Positions 11,960 through 24,019 of a stretch of DNA of 64,000 nucleotides are shown piece after piece. The notes beneath the pieces were generated by a model. The model did no database searches. It saw only the letters and a list, made by a program, of their open reading frames with translations, and was not told where the DNA came from. How positions within the stretch are numbered: the first letter of the stretch is position 1; each line of letters begins with the position of its first letter. The translations under genes and the position numbers were made by a program. This DNA comes from Streptomyces capitiformicae (GTDB lineage: Bacteria > Actinomycetota > Actinomycetes > Streptomycetales > Streptomycetaceae): assembly GCF_002214185.1 (NCBI RefSeq), contig NZ_CP022161.1:3223767-3287766 (forward strand), written 5' to 3'.

Positions 11960-14110
11960 TCACCCAATGTCGAGGGGATCAACCCGAATCCGCACCCCCT
12001 CACTCCCCCCGCGTGCCATCCGCGCCGCCTGCGCACTCTTCAACGCGGCGGCCAGCGCCGCGCCCCTCCCGGGCGGCACCCGGATCAGCGCCCGCTCCCA
12101 CACCTCGCCCGGCGGCGGTGCCCCCACCCGCCGTGCCCTCCCCGCCTCCATGACGGGCACCGGTACAGGCCCCAACACCTCGGCTTCCGAGGGCAGTTCG
12201 ACCGCACCCAGAAAATCGACCACGGCTTGAGCCGTCCCGGACACGGCAGCCATGCGTGACACGGGTGGAAACCCCAGCTCGGCCCGCTCGGCGAGCTCCC
12301 GCACCGCGTGTCCCACCGGGTCCCACCGCACAAGCGCCTGCACGGGTCGCAGCGTGGGCTCGGCGACCACGACGACCGTGCCGCCGGCTCCCTGGTCTCG
12401 TACCAGCGCGGCGGCACCGATCCAACGCCGCAGCGCTTCCTCCCCGGCCCGCAGATCGGGCCGCCCGAGCATGGCCCACCCGTCGAGCAGCAGGGCAGCC
12501 GCGTACCCGCCCTCGGCGACCGGTTCGGCTCCCGGCGTGCTCACCACGAGCGCCGGCGTCCCCGGCACGGTGTCCAACACCTGCTCCCGCCCGGAGGTCC
12601 GCACGGGCACTGCGGGAAAGGCCCGCCCCAGCTCCTCGGCGGTCCGTCGCGCCCCCACGACCTGCGCCCGCAGCCGGTGGCCCCCGCACTCGGGGCAGTG
12701 CCAGCCCGCCTCCGCACGCCCGCACCATCCGCAGGTCAGGGCACCGGCGCTCTCCTGCGCCTCCAACGGCCCCGCACAGTGCCGACATCGCGCGGGCTCC
12801 CGGCACCGCGCACAGGCCATGCGCGGGACGTACCCCCGGCGAGGCACCTGTACGAGTACGGGCCCGCTGCGCAACCCGTCCCTGGCGACCTGCCAGGCAA
12901 GGCTCGGCAACCGCGCGGCCCGAGCCGCCTCGTCGCGCGCCAGCTCCCCGTCCCCCACGGTCCGCACCACCGGCGCGGCGGCCCGCACCTGCTCCCGCCC
13001 GGCGACGAGCGGCGCGGCCCACCCGCTCTCGACGAGCTGAGCGGCCTCGACCGTACAGCTCCAACTCCCCAGCAGAAACCCGCACTTGTCCCGTGAGGCC
13101 CGCAGCTCCAGCACCTCCCGCACATGCGGAAAGGGAGCGTTGTCATCGCTGTGGCTGGCATCGCCGTCGTCCCAGACGACAACGAGCCCGAGATTCCGCA
13201 CAGGCGCGAACATGGCCGCCCGCGTCCCGACGACAGCCCGCACGGCCCCTCGCCGCACGGCCAGCCACTCCCGATACCGCCGCTCCTGCCCCGCCTCGGC
13301 GGTCAGCAGCGCGTGCTGCCCCTCCCCCAGCAATCTCCTGAGCGCATCGTCCACCCGCGCGGCGGGCCGCCCGGCCGGTACGACGACCAGCGCCCCACGC
13401 CCCGACGCGAGTGTCGCCTGCACGGCCCGCCCGATCTCCTCGGCCCAGTCCGGCCCGGGCAACGCGGTCCACACGGCCCGAGGGGACCCCCCGTCGGCCA
13501 GCGCCCGCAGAAACTCCTCCCCCCGCCCGTACCGCCGCCAGGACCCGGGGTCGGGCGGAACCGGAGGAGCCGGCGGCCCACCCATCTCCACGGCCTCAGC
13601 CTTGCCATGCCGAGGTGGAACGGCCAACTGCAGCACATCCGCGAGACTCCCGGCATACCGATCCGCCACCGCCCGCGCCAGCCCCAGCAGCTCAGGCCCC
13701 AGCACCGGCTCCGGCGACACGACCTGCGCGAGCGCGGCCAACGGCCCCGCATAGTCGGACTCGGCGACCCGCTCGACGAGAAACCCGTCGATCAGCGAGC
13801 CCCCTTCCCGCCGCCCTTCCCTGACATTCCGCCCCCCGGCCCCGAACCGCACCCGCACCCGAACCCCCGGCTGAGCGACGGCATCCAACTCCTCCGGCAC
13901 GGCATAGTCGAAGTACCGGTCAAGATGCAGCACCCCCTTGTCGACCACGACCCGCGCGACCGGCAACTCCTTCGCCAGCGCGGCCCCCCGCCAGGTCCGC
14001 GGCTTCGCCTTCGGCGCCTTGTTCTTCCGTACGGCATCCCGAATGAGCGCGAGCTGCTCCGGCACCGCGCCCTCCGCGCCGCCGCCCCTCTTCCCATCCT
14101 CGCTGCTCAC
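11960..14110 (-). CDS. priA: PriA-like primosomal protein N', helicase motifs lost
   Basis: About 716 residues from the GTG at 14110. The N-terminal DNA-binding domain (residues about 55-165; VVVDKGVLHLDRYFDYAVP) and the eight-Cys zinc-binding region (about 425-475; C-x2-C pairs such as CARC, CRHC, CGWC, CPEC) are clear PriA marks. The helicase part is degenerate: where GxxGSGKT is expected the sequence reads around WTALPGPDW, and the DEAH box position reads WDDGDASH. Actinobacterial PriA proteins are known to lack ATPase motifs, so a structural role in replication restart is more likely than helicase activity. The start is uncertain; a GTG nine codons upstream is possible. Confidence 0.88.
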   Translation of the reverse strand: MSSEDGKRGGGAEGAVPEQLALIRDAVRKNKAPKAKPRTWRGAALAKELPVARVVVDKGVLHLDRYFDYAVPEELDAVAQPGVRVRVRFGAGGRNVREGRREGGSLIDGFLVERVAESDYAGPLAALAQVVSPEPVLGPELLGLARAVADRYAGSLADVLQLAVPPRHGKAEAVEMGGPPAPPVPPDPGSWRRYGRGEEFLRALADGGSPRAVWTALPGPDWAEEIGRAVQATLASGRGALVVVPAGRPAARVDDALRRLLGEGQHALLTAEAGQERRYREWLAVRRGAVRAVVGTRAAMFAPVRNLGLVVVWDDGDASHSDDNAPFPHVREVLELRASRDKCGFLLGSWSCTVEAAQLVESGWAAPLVAGREQVRAAAPVVRTVGDGELARDEAARAARLPSLAWQVARDGLRSGPVLVQVPRRGYVPRMACARCREPARCRHCAGPLEAQESAGALTCGWCGRAEAGWHCPECGGHRLRAQVVGARRTAEELGRAFPAVPVRTSGREQVLDTVPGTPALVVSTPGAEPVAEGGYAAALLLDGWAMLGRPDLRAGEEALRRWIGAAALVRDQGAGGTVVVVAEPTLRPVQALVRWDPVGHAVRELAERAELGFPPVSRMAAVSGTAQAVVDFLGAVELPSEAEVLGPVPVPVMEAGRARRVGAPPPGEVWERALIRVPPGRGAALAAALKSAQAARMARGGSEGVRIRVDPLDIG

Positions 14111-14193
14111 GCCTGCATTCTTACCAAACCCCACTGACAACCGACGCCGCCCGAGTTCCCCACCGGCGCATGCGGACCCGCGCCAAACGCGCC

Positions 14194-14227
14194 GAGGCCC
14201 GGCGTCCCGAAAGGGACACCGGGCCTC
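14194..14227 (-). terminator. Terminator downstream of metK
   Basis: A long GC stem (GAGGCCCGG... / ...CCGGGCCTC, 15 paired positions with one or two mismatches) around a GAAA tetraloop lies 27 bases beyond the metK stop, before priA. Confidence 0.75.
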
Positions 14228-14253
14228 GTGAAAAGAACCGGAAACCGCTGGCT

Positions 14254-15462
14254 CTACAGCCCCGCAGCCTCGCGCAGGGCGTCCACGCGGTCCGTGCGCT
14301 CCCAGGTGAAGTCGGGGAGTTCGCGGCCGAAGTGGCCGTACGCGGCGGTCTGGCCGTAGATGGGGCGGAGGAGGTCGAGGTCGCGGATGATCGCGGCCGG
14401 GCGGAGGTCGAAGACCTCTTCGATCGCCTTCTCGATGCGCTCGGCGTCGACCTTGGCGGTACCGAAGGTCTCGACGAACAGGCCGACGGGCTCGGCCTTG
14501 CCGATGGCGTAGGCGACCTGGACCTCGCAGCGGGAGGCCAGACCCGCCGCGACCACGTTCTTCGCCACCCACCGCATCGCGTACGCGGCGGAACGGTCCA
14601 CCTTGGACGGGTCCTTGCCGGAGAAGGCGCCGCCGCCGTGGCGGGCCATGCCGCCGTAGGTGTCGATGATGATCTTGCGGCCGGTCAGACCGGCGTCGCC
14701 CATCGGGCCGCCGATCTCGAAGCGCCCGGTCGGGTTGACCAGCAGCCGGTAGCCCTCGGTGTCCAGCTTGATGCCGTCGTCCAGCAGCGCCTTCAGCTCC
14801 GGCTCCACCACGAACTCGCGGATGTCCGGGGCGAGGAGGGACTCCAGGTCGATGTCGCTGGCGTGCTGCGAGGAGACCACCACCGTGTCCAGGCGGACCG
14901 CCTTGTCACCGTCGTACTCGATGGTGACCTGGGTCTTGCCGTCGGGGCGCAGGTAGGGGATGGTGCCGTTCTTGCGGACCTCGGACAGACGGCTCGACAG
15001 ACGGTGCGCCAGGAAGATCGGCAGCGGCATCAGCGTCGGCGTCTCGTCCGTCGCGTAACCGAACATCAGACCCTGGTCACCGGCGCCCTGCCGGTCCAGC
15101 TCGTCCTCGTCGCCCTCGACCCGGGTCTCGTACGCCGTGTCGACGCCCTGCGCGATGTCCGGGGACTGCGCGCCGATCGACACCGACACACCGCAGGAAG
15201 CGCCGTCGAAGCCCTTCTTCGAGGAGTCGTAGCCGATCGCCAGGATCGTGTCCCGGACCAGCTGGGCGATCGGCGCGTACGCCTTGGTCGTGACCTCGCC
15301 GGCCACATGCACCAGGCCGGTCGTGATGAGCGTCTCCACCGCGACACGGGACGTGGGGTCCTCGCGCAGCAGCGCATCGAGAATGGCATCGCTGATCTGA
15401 TCAGCGATCTTGTCGGGGTGACCCTCGGTCACGGACTCCGAGGTGAACAGGCGACGGGACAC
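14254..15462 (-). CDS. metK: S-adenosylmethionine synthase
   Basis: 402 residues, normal for the family. It makes S-adenosylmethionine from methionine and ATP, with release of phosphate and diphosphate. Marks: [20 protein letters not shown] at the N-terminus (the His and Asp bind ATP and Mg), [27 protein letters not shown] (the P-loop-like nucleotide site) and DAYGGM-like [10 protein letters not shown]. The GTG at 15462 with AGGGAG upstream gives the conserved start. It runs leftward with its own terminator. Confidence 0.97.
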   Translation of the reverse strand: MSRRLFTSESVTEGHPDKIADQISDAILDALLREDPTSRVAVETLITTGLVHVAGEVTTKAYAPIAQLVRDTILAIGYDSSKKGFDGASCGVSVSIGAQSPDIAQGVDTAYETRVEGDEDELDRQGAGDQGLMFGYATDETPTLMPLPIFLAHRLSSRLSEVRKNGTIPYLRPDGKTQVTIEYDGDKAVRLDTVVVSSQHASDIDLESLLAPDIREFVVEPELKALLDDGIKLDTEGYRLLVNPTGRFEIGGPMGDAGLTGRKIIIDTYGGMARHGGGAFSGKDPSKVDRSAAYAMRWVAKNVVAAGLASRCEVQVAYAIGKAEPVGLFVETFGTAKVDAERIEKAIEEVFDLRPAAIIRDLDLLRPIYGQTAAYGHFGRELPDFTWERTDRVDALREAAGL

Positions 15463-15543
15463 AACGCTCCCTGTGGTTGCAGCGGCTGCTGGCTGATCAT
15501 TGGCGGACGGGACCGGGGGCTGCGCCCGGCGTCGTCCGAGAAC

Positions 15544-15549
15544 AGTTTA
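15544..15549 (-). promoter_or_regulatory. Candidate -10 element of metK
   Basis: On the minus strand GATAAACTG gives a TAAACT hexamer 82 bases before the metK start, in an otherwise GC-rich 240-base gap. No good TTGACA-like -35 lies 17 bases upstream, so this is tentative. I saw no SAM riboswitch fold. Confidence 0.25.
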
Positions 15550-15702
15550 TCGGTCGGGCTCGGCCACCGGCCCACCTGTCTCGCCTCTCGGGAGCACTGT
15601 GACCTGCGGCACGTGCATTCTGCCCAATGGCCGTCCGTGTTCGCCAGGGTCGCCACGCCTCAATGTGCGCGGTTCCAGGGAACGGTGGCGCGATTGGATC
15701 AG

Positions 15703-16905
15703 TCAGCCGAGTCGGCTCGCGACCAGGTCCCACACCGTTTCGGCCAGCGCCTCCTTGGGTCCGTACGGTACGAGGGTCTCGCTCCCGTCGGCTCCCAGCA
15801 CCACGGCCTCGTTCTCCTCGGAGCCGAAGGTTTTGCGCTCCCCCACCTCGTTCACCACGAGAAGATCGCAGCCCTTGCGTCGCAGTTTGGCGCGGCCGTT
15901 GGCGAGGACGTCGTCGGTCTCGGCGGCGAAGCCGACGATCACCTGGCCGGGGTGGGAACGGTCGGTCGATATCTCCGCGAGGATGTCCGGATTTCGCACC
16001 AGGACGATCGGCTCGGGTTCTTGGCCGTCCCTCTTCTTGATCTTTCCGGTGGCGTAGTTCTCCGGGCGGAAGTCGGCCACCGCGGCCGCCATCACCACGA
16101 CGTCGGCGTCCGGGGCGGCCTTGAGCACCGCCTCGCGCAACTGCACCGCCGTGCCGACTCGGACGATGTCCACACCGGCCGGGTCCGGCAGCCCGGTGTT
16201 CGCCTCGATCAGCGTGACCCGGGCGCCCCGCGCGGCGGCCGTACGCGCCAGGGCGTATCCCTGCTTGCCCGAGGAGCGGTTGCCGAGGAAGCGGACCGGG
16301 TCGAGGGGCTCGCGGGTGCCGCCGGCGCTCACGACGACGTGACGGCCGACGAGGTCCGGTTGCGTGACGCCCCTGGCCAGCACCCGGCGACAGATCTCGA
16401 AGATCTCCACGGGGTCGGGCAGGCGCCCCTTGCCGGTGTCGACGCCGGTCAGCCGGCCCACGGCGGGGTCGATGACGAGGGCGCCACGGCGGCGCAGCGT
16501 CGCCACGTTCTCCTGGGTGGCCGGGTGCTCCCACATCTCGGTGTGCATGGCGGGGGCGAAGACGACCGGGCAGCGGGCGGTGAGCAGGGTGTTCGTGAGG
16601 AGGTCGTCGGCCAGGCCGTGGGCCGCCTTGGCCAGCATGTCGGCGGTCGCCGGGGCCACGACGACCAGGTCGGCCTCCTGACCGATGCGGACGTGCGGCA
16701 CCTCGTGGACGCCGTCCCACACCTCGGTCGAGACCGGGTGGCCCGAGAGCGCGGACCAGGTGGCGGCGCCGACGAAATGCAGCGCGGACTCGGTCGGTAC
16801 GACCCGCACGTCATGTCCGGACTCGGTCAGCCGGCGCAGCAGCTCGCACGCCTTGTAAGCGGCGATCCCACCGCTGACCCCCAGAACGACCTTCGGCTTG
16901 CCCAC
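15703..16905 (-). CDS. coaBC: Bifunctional phosphopantothenoylcysteine decarboxylase / phosphopantothenate-cysteine ligase
   Basis: 400 residues carrying out two steps of coenzyme A synthesis. The N-terminal flavin-dependent CoaC domain (residues 1-180) has VLGVSGGIAAYKA, the active-site His region and PAMHTEMWEHPATQ. The C-terminal CoaB ligase domain (about 185-400) has SAGGTREPLDPVRFLGNRSS and AAVADFRPE (CTP- and pantothenate-binding regions). The GTG at 16905 has GGGGAGG five bases upstream. It lies downstream of rpoZ in the conserved order gmk-rpoZ-coaBC-metK. Confidence 0.95.
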   Translation of the reverse strand: MGKPKVVLGVSGGIAAYKACELLRRLTESGHDVRVVPTESALHFVGAATWSALSGHPVSTEVWDGVHEVPHVRIGQEADLVVVAPATADMLAKAAHGLADDLLTNTLLTARCPVVFAPAMHTEMWEHPATQENVATLRRRGALVIDPAVGRLTGVDTGKGRLPDPVEIFEICRRVLARGVTQPDLVGRHVVVSAGGTREPLDPVRFLGNRSSGKQGYALARTAAARGARVTLIEANTGLPDPAGVDIVRVGTAVQLREAVLKAAPDADVVVMAAAVADFRPENYATGKIKKRDGQEPEPIVLVRNPDILAEISTDRSHPGQVIVGFAAETDDVLANGRAKLRRKGCDLLVVNEVGERKTFGSEENEAVVLGADGSETLVPYGPKEALAETVWDLVASRLG

Positions 16906-16991
16906 CGGGCCTCCCCGCACTCGAACCCGAACCTGATGTCCGCCCTGATGTCCGCACATCGCGGCTCATCGGCGTACGCGTCCATCCCACA

Positions 16992-17026
16992 CCACAGGCC
17001 CGACAGTCGCACTGCCGGGCCTGTGG
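16992..17026 (-). terminator. Terminator-like hairpin after rpoZ
   Basis: A perfect 11-bp stem (CCACAGGCCCG / CGGGCCTGTGG) with a partly paired 13-base loop lies 30 bases beyond the rpoZ stop and before coaBC. There is no U-tract in the leftward direction, as is common in Streptomyces, so termination may be partial. Confidence 0.65.
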
Positions 17027-17055
17027 AAAAACCTACTGCGGTCTACAAATACGAC

Positions 17056-17325
17056 TTACGCGGGGCCCTCGACGGCCTCGGACGTCAGCAGACCCGCGTT
17101 GATCTCACGCAGGGCGATCGAGAGCGGCTTCTCGTGGACGTGCGTGTCGACGAGGGGACCGACGTACTCGAGGAGGCCCTCGCCGAGCTGCGAGTAGTAC
17201 GCGTTGATCTGGCGGGCACGCTTGGCCGCGTAGATCACGAGGCTGTACTTCGAGTCGGTGGCCTCGAGGAGCTCGTCGATCGGCGGGTTGATGATGCCCT
17301 CGGGCGCGGAGATGGAAGAGGACAC
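17056..17325 (-). CDS. rpoZ: RNA polymerase omega subunit
   Basis: 89 residues. Omega helps fold and assemble the beta' subunit. The conserved segments are [20 protein letters not shown] and [12 protein letters not shown]; the Streptomyces-type C-terminal extension ([16 protein letters not shown]) is also present. In several bacteria omega forms part of a ppGpp site, of interest because relA lies in the same window. It is about 100 bases downstream of gmk, the normal pairing. Confidence 0.97.
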   Translation of the reverse strand: MSSSISAPEGIINPPIDELLEATDSKYSLVIYAAKRARQINAYYSQLGEGLLEYVGPLVDTHVHEKPLSIALREINAGLLTSEAVEGPA

Positions 17326-17425
17326 GCTCTACCTTCCGATGGATGGGAAAAGATCGGTCGTGATCACTGAACCCGTCAGGGTCCCGGAGTTCCTGGAGAT
17401 CCCGGAGATCCCGGAGAACCCGCGA

Positions 17426-18019
17426 TCACACAACATCCATCAAGGCTAGCAGCTCGCGCGCCACATCCTCGACGGAGGTGTTGACCAAGGTCACGTCGAA
17501 CTCCGGCTCAGCCGCCAGCTCGACCTTCGCCGCGTCCAGGCGGCGTTCGATCACCTCGGGCGCCTCGGTGCCCCGCCCGATGAGTCTGCGCACCAGCTCC
17601 TCCCAGGAGGGAGGCGCCAGGAACACCAGCTGGGCGTCGGGCATGGTCTCGCGGACCTGCCGTGCGCCCTGGAGGTCGATCTCCAGCAAAACCGGCTCGC
17701 CCCGCTCCAGGCGCTCGATCACGGCGGCCCGCGGAGTGCCGTAGCGGTTGCCGGCGAACTCGGCCCACTCCAGCAGCTCGCCGTTGGCGATCAGCTTGTC
17801 CATCTCGTCGTCGGTGACGAAGAAGTAGTGGACTCCGTGCTGCTCACCGGGGCGCGGCTTGCGGGTCGTCGCCGACACCGAGAGCCAGACCTCGGGGTGT
17901 GCCTTGCGCATATGGGCGACGACCGTGCTCTTGCCGACCCCGGAGGGGCCGGAGAGCACGGTCAGCCGCGGACGTACGTCCGGGGGCTCGGGGGACGTCC
18001 CCCGGAATGTTGCAGCCAT
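17426..18019 (-). CDS. gmk: Guanylate kinase
   Basis: 197 residues. It phosphorylates GMP to GDP. The P-loop [12 protein letters not shown] (residues about 22-33), the GMP-binding region [13 protein letters not shown] and [11 protein letters not shown] are visible. The first 16 residues ([12 protein letters not shown]...) precede the family core and are encoded by a perfect GC palindrome at 17989-18004 that resembles a short repeat found elsewhere in the window. A later start cannot be excluded, but no better ribosome site was seen. Downstream of sihf in the usual order. Confidence 0.95.
   Translation of the reverse strand: MAATFRGTSPEPPDVRPRLTVLSGPSGVGKSTVVAHMRKAHPEVWLSVSATTRKPRPGEQHGVHYFFVTDDEMDKLIANGELLEWAEFAGNRYGTPRAAVIERLERGEPVLLEIDLQGARQVRETMPDAQLVFLAPPSWEELVRRLIGRGTEAPEVIERRLDAAKVELAAEPEFDVTLVNTSVEDVARELLALMDVV
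17979..18006. repeat. Short GC palindromic repeat inside the gmk 5' coding end
   Basis: TCCGGGGG at 17979-17986 and CCCCCGGA at 17999-18006 flank a perfect 16-bp palindrome (CGGGGGAC/GTCCCCCG, 17989-18004). The same outer arms form the hairpin at 62319-62338. It looks like a small interspersed element that has become coding in gmk. Confidence 0.5.
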
Positions 18020-18078
18020 GCAGCGATTATTCCAGCAATCCCGGAGTGCCCGGGACTCCTTCCCGTCAGTACCCGGGA

Positions 18079-18402
18079 TCAGGAACCGGTGCTGCCGAAC
18101 TCACGCTCCAGGGAAGCGATCTGGTTGGAACCGAGGCCGCGTACACGGCGGCTCTCGGAGATGCCGAGTCGCTCCATGATCTGCTTGGCGCGGACCTTGC
18201 CCACGCCCGGCAGGGACTCGAGCAGGGCGGAGACCTTCATCTTGCCGATGACGTCGTTCTCCTGGCCCTGCTTGATGACCTCGTGCAGGGAGGCGCCGGA
18301 GTGCTTGAGTCGATTCTTGACCTCGGCCCGCTCCCGGCGAGCCGCGGCGGCCTTTTCGAGCGCGGCTGCGCGCTGTTCAGGGGTAAGGGGCGGAAGAGCC
18401 AC
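18079..18402 (-). CDS. sihf: Streptomyces integration host factor sIHF
   Basis: 107 residues, the length of the S. coelicolor protein. The N-terminal helical region ([18 protein letters not shown]) is followed by an H2TH/HhH-like DNA-binding fold ([22 protein letters not shown]). The family (mIHF in mycobacteria) is a nucleoid protein affecting supercoiling, sporulation and antibiotic production. I chose the GTG at 18402 because GAGGTGA sits eight bases upstream and the family starts there. Upstream of gmk, in the conserved order. Confidence 0.95.
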   Translation of the reverse strand: MALPPLTPEQRAAALEKAAAARRERAEVKNRLKHSGASLHEVIKQGQENDVIGKMKVSALLESLPGVGKVRAKQIMERLGISESRRVRGLGSNQIASLEREFGSTGS

Positions 18403-18690
18403 GCCTACGTCACCTCGGATGTCGAACTGTCGGATACGGACCGGTGAGGAACCTAGTCGCCCCACACCTGGGGAGCTACGAGCAACACGCTTGCCCGTTC
18501 TCCCCCACTACCTTGAGGGTGTGGGGGGGTGCCCCACTGCTCGGAGACTAGCGGCCAACTCCGCCGGAGTCAGCGAGAACAGCGGAAAAGTCCTGGTCAG
18601 CCTCCCTGGAGCCGGACATAACCGGCATAATGCCCCGGATTTGAGAATGTATTCAGACTCAAGTCGTCCGAGAGGCACTCATCGGAGGTC
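18403..18690. other. Intergenic region between pyrF and sihf
   Basis: 288 bases without a gene. It holds a 7-bp GC hairpin at 18502-18527 (CCCCCAC / GTGGGGG), of the kind dispersed in Streptomyces intergenic DNA, and an unusually AT-rich patch at 18616-18662. The patch contains TTGAG-N12-CTCAA (18641-18662) enclosing a nested GAAT-GT-ATTC. The sihf promoter should lie in this region. Position 18691 is the pyrF stop. Confidence 0.6.
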
Positions 18691-19530
18691 TCAGGCGGTG
18701 GCCACCGCGGCCCGGATCTCGTCCGCGAAACGATCCGACGCGTCACGCAGCGCAACGACGTCGGGACCGTGACGAAGAACACCCCGGCTGACGTTCGGGA
18801 CCACATTGCGCACGGCTGCCCCGAAGACCCCCGGAAGGTCGGACGGTGTGGCTCCCTGGGCGCCGATTCCGGGCGCGAGGAGAGGTCCGTTGATGTCCAG
18901 GTCGTACGACGACAGGTCGCCCAGCGTGGCACCGACGACGGCACCGAAGGAACCCATGGGCTCCTCCCCCGCGTTCTCGGCCGCCAGGTGCGCCAGCATC
19001 GTCGCCCCGACGGTCCGCCCGTCGTCACGGACCGCGTGCTGTACCTCACCGCCCTCCGGGTTGGAGGTCAGCGCCAGCACGAACAGCCCGGCCCCGCTCT
19101 CGCGCGCGAGGTCCACCGCGGGCTTCAGGGAGCCGTAACCCAGGTAGGGCGAGACGGTCAGCGCGTCCGAGAACAGGGGCGCGTCCTTGCGCAGGAAGGT
19201 CTCGGCGTACGCCGCCATGGTGGAGCCGATGTCGCCGCGCTTGGCGTCCATGACGACCAGCGCGCCGGCCGCCCGCGCCTCCTGGACCGACTTCTCCAGG
19301 ACGGCGATGCCGCGCGACCCGAACCGCTCGAAGAACGCGCTCTGCGGCTTGAAGACGGCGACCCGGTCCGCCAGCGCCTCGACGACCGTTCGGCTGAAGC
19401 GCTCCAGGCCGGCGACATCGTCGTTCAGGCCCCAGCCGGCGAGCAGGGAGGAGTGCGGGTCGATACCGACGCACAGCGGGCCACGCTCGTCCATGGCATG
19501 GCGCAGTCGCGCACCGAAGGGCTCAGTCAT
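18691..19530 (-). CDS. pyrF: Orotidine 5'-phosphate decarboxylase
   Basis: 279 residues, the longer actinobacterial type. It converts OMP to UMP, the last step of the pathway. LCVGIDPHSSLL, FKPQSAFFERFGSRG and the catalytic VVMDAKRGDIGSTM (Lys and Asp pair) are visible, followed by the NVSRGVL phosphate-binding area. The ATG at 19530 overlaps the pyrD stop by four bases (ATGA), so translation is probably coupled. Last gene of the pyr operon. Confidence 0.96.
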   Translation of the reverse strand: MTEPFGARLRHAMDERGPLCVGIDPHSSLLAGWGLNDDVAGLERFSRTVVEALADRVAVFKPQSAFFERFGSRGIAVLEKSVQEARAAGALVVMDAKRGDIGSTMAAYAETFLRKDAPLFSDALTVSPYLGYGSLKPAVDLARESGAGLFVLALTSNPEGGEVQHAVRDDGRTVGATMLAHLAAENAGEEPMGSFGAVVGATLGDLSSYDLDINGPLLAPGIGAQGATPSDLPGVFGAAVRNVVPNVSRGVLRHGPDVVALRDASDRFADEIRAAVATA

Positions 19531-20636
19531 GCCGTCTTCTTCCTTACGTCGGCGCCGACCGCGTCGGCGAGAGTGGCGTACGGGCTGGTCCGAAGGCGTG
19601 CGGCGAGGCCCTTGTGGATGGCGCACGCCCAGAAGGGACCCTCGTAGACGAAGGCGCTGTAGCCCTGGACCAGGGTGGCACCGGCGAGGATGCGCTGCCA
19701 GGCGTCGTCGGCGTTCTCGATGCCGCCGACGCCCACCAGGGTGATCCGGTCGCCCACGCGCGCGTAGAGGCGGCGCAGGACCGCGAGGGAGCGGGCCTTG
19801 ACGGGGGCGCCGGAGAGACCACCCGTCTCCTTCACGAGGAACGGTTCGGATGTCAGACCGAGGCCCTCGCGCGCGATGGTGGTGTTCGTGGCGATGATCC
19901 CGTCCAGGCCCAGTTCCACGGCGAGGTCGGCGACGGCGTCGATGTCCTCGTCGGCGAGGTCCGGCGCGATCTTGACCAGCAGCGGGACGCGGCGCGTGCG
20001 CACCGTGCGGTCGGCGGCCTCGCGCACGGCGGTCAGCAGCGGACGCAGCGCCTCGGTGGCCTGGAGGTTGCGCAGACCGGGCGTGTTGGGCGAGGAGACG
20101 TTCACGACCAGGTAGTCGGCGTACGGGGCGAGACGCTCGGTCGACTTCACGTAGTCCCCGGCGGCTTCATCCTCCGGGACGACCTTGGTCTTGCCGATGT
20201 TGACGCCCACCACCGTCTTGAAGACGGGCGTCCGCGAGGCCAGACGCGCGGCGACGGCCAGCGAGCCCTCGTTGTTGAAGCCCATGCGGTTGATCAGCGC
20301 CCGGTCGGCGACCAGACGGAACAGCCGCTTCTTGGGATTGCCGGGCTGTGCCTCGCCCGTCACCGTGCCGATCTCGACGTGGTCGAAGCCGAGCATCGAC
20401 ATCCCGTCGATCGCGACGGCGTTCTTGTCGAAGCCGGCGGCCAGCCCGAACGGGCCGTGCATGCGCAGCCCGAAGGCCTCGGTGCGCAGTTCCTCGTAGC
20501 GGGGCGCCAGCGCGGCCGCGACGAAGGTGCGCAGTACGGGAATGCGGGCAGCGAGTCGGATCCAGCGGAAGGCCAGGTAGTGGGCCTCTTCAGGGTCCAT
20601 CCGTTTGAAAACCAGACGGAAGAAAAGCTTGTACAT
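19527..20636 (-). CDS. pyrD: Dihydroorotate dehydrogenase (quinone), class 2
   Basis: 369 residues. Membrane-associated FMN enzyme oxidising dihydroorotate with quinone. The N-terminal helical segment ([23 protein letters not shown]) that contacts quinones marks class 2. [29 protein letters not shown] (with the catalytic Ser), and the FMN-binding [13 protein letters not shown] are clear. It lies 74 bases after carB, separated by a strong hairpin at 20674-20703, and overlaps pyrF. An AGAGGA ribosome site precedes the ATG. Confidence 0.96.
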   Translation of the reverse strand: MYKLFFRLVFKRMDPEEAHYLAFRWIRLAARIPVLRTFVAAALAPRYEELRTEAFGLRMHGPFGLAAGFDKNAVAIDGMSMLGFDHVEIGTVTGEAQPGNPKKRLFRLVADRALINRMGFNNEGSLAVAARLASRTPVFKTVVGVNIGKTKVVPEDEAAGDYVKSTERLAPYADYLVVNVSSPNTPGLRNLQATEALRPLLTAVREAADRTVRTRRVPLLVKIAPDLADEDIDAVADLAVELGLDGIIATNTTIAREGLGLTSEPFLVKETGGLSGAPVKARSLAVLRRLYARVGDRITLVGVGGIENADDAWQRILAGATLVQGYSAFVYEGPFWACAIHKGLAARLRTSPYATLADAVGADVRKKTA

Positions 20637-20673
20637 AGTCAGTGTCCTCTTGAAGCCTCATGAGCCTCACGAA

Positions 20674-20703
20674 GAGGGGGACACCGTTTCCGGTGTCCCC
20701 CTC
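20674..20703 (-). terminator. Intra-operon hairpin between carB and pyrD
   Basis: A perfect 13-bp stem (GAGGGGGACACCG and complement) with a TTTC loop, seven bases beyond the carB stop and 37 before the pyrD start. There is no following U-tract. It could weaken read-through into pyrD-pyrF, or stabilise the upstream mRNA end. Confidence 0.6.
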
Positions 20704-20710
20704 AGGGCTG

Positions 20711-24011
<3,301 letters not shown>

Positions 24012-24019
<8 letters not shown>

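Noticed and set aside
14111..14572. A 154-codon upstream extension of priA
   Set aside because: It runs through the metK terminator and metK coding DNA in another frame and is low-complexity Arg/Gly/Pro.
15429..15656. A 75-codon leftward open frame covering the metK start region
   Set aside because: It contains the likely metK promoter element, overlaps the metK start in another frame, and is Arg/Ser/Pro-rich as expected for a GC-driven chance frame.
15463..15702. A SAM riboswitch before metK
   Set aside because: I looked for the SAM-I, SAM-II and SAM-IV conserved cores and saw none; only a weak -10 element is present.
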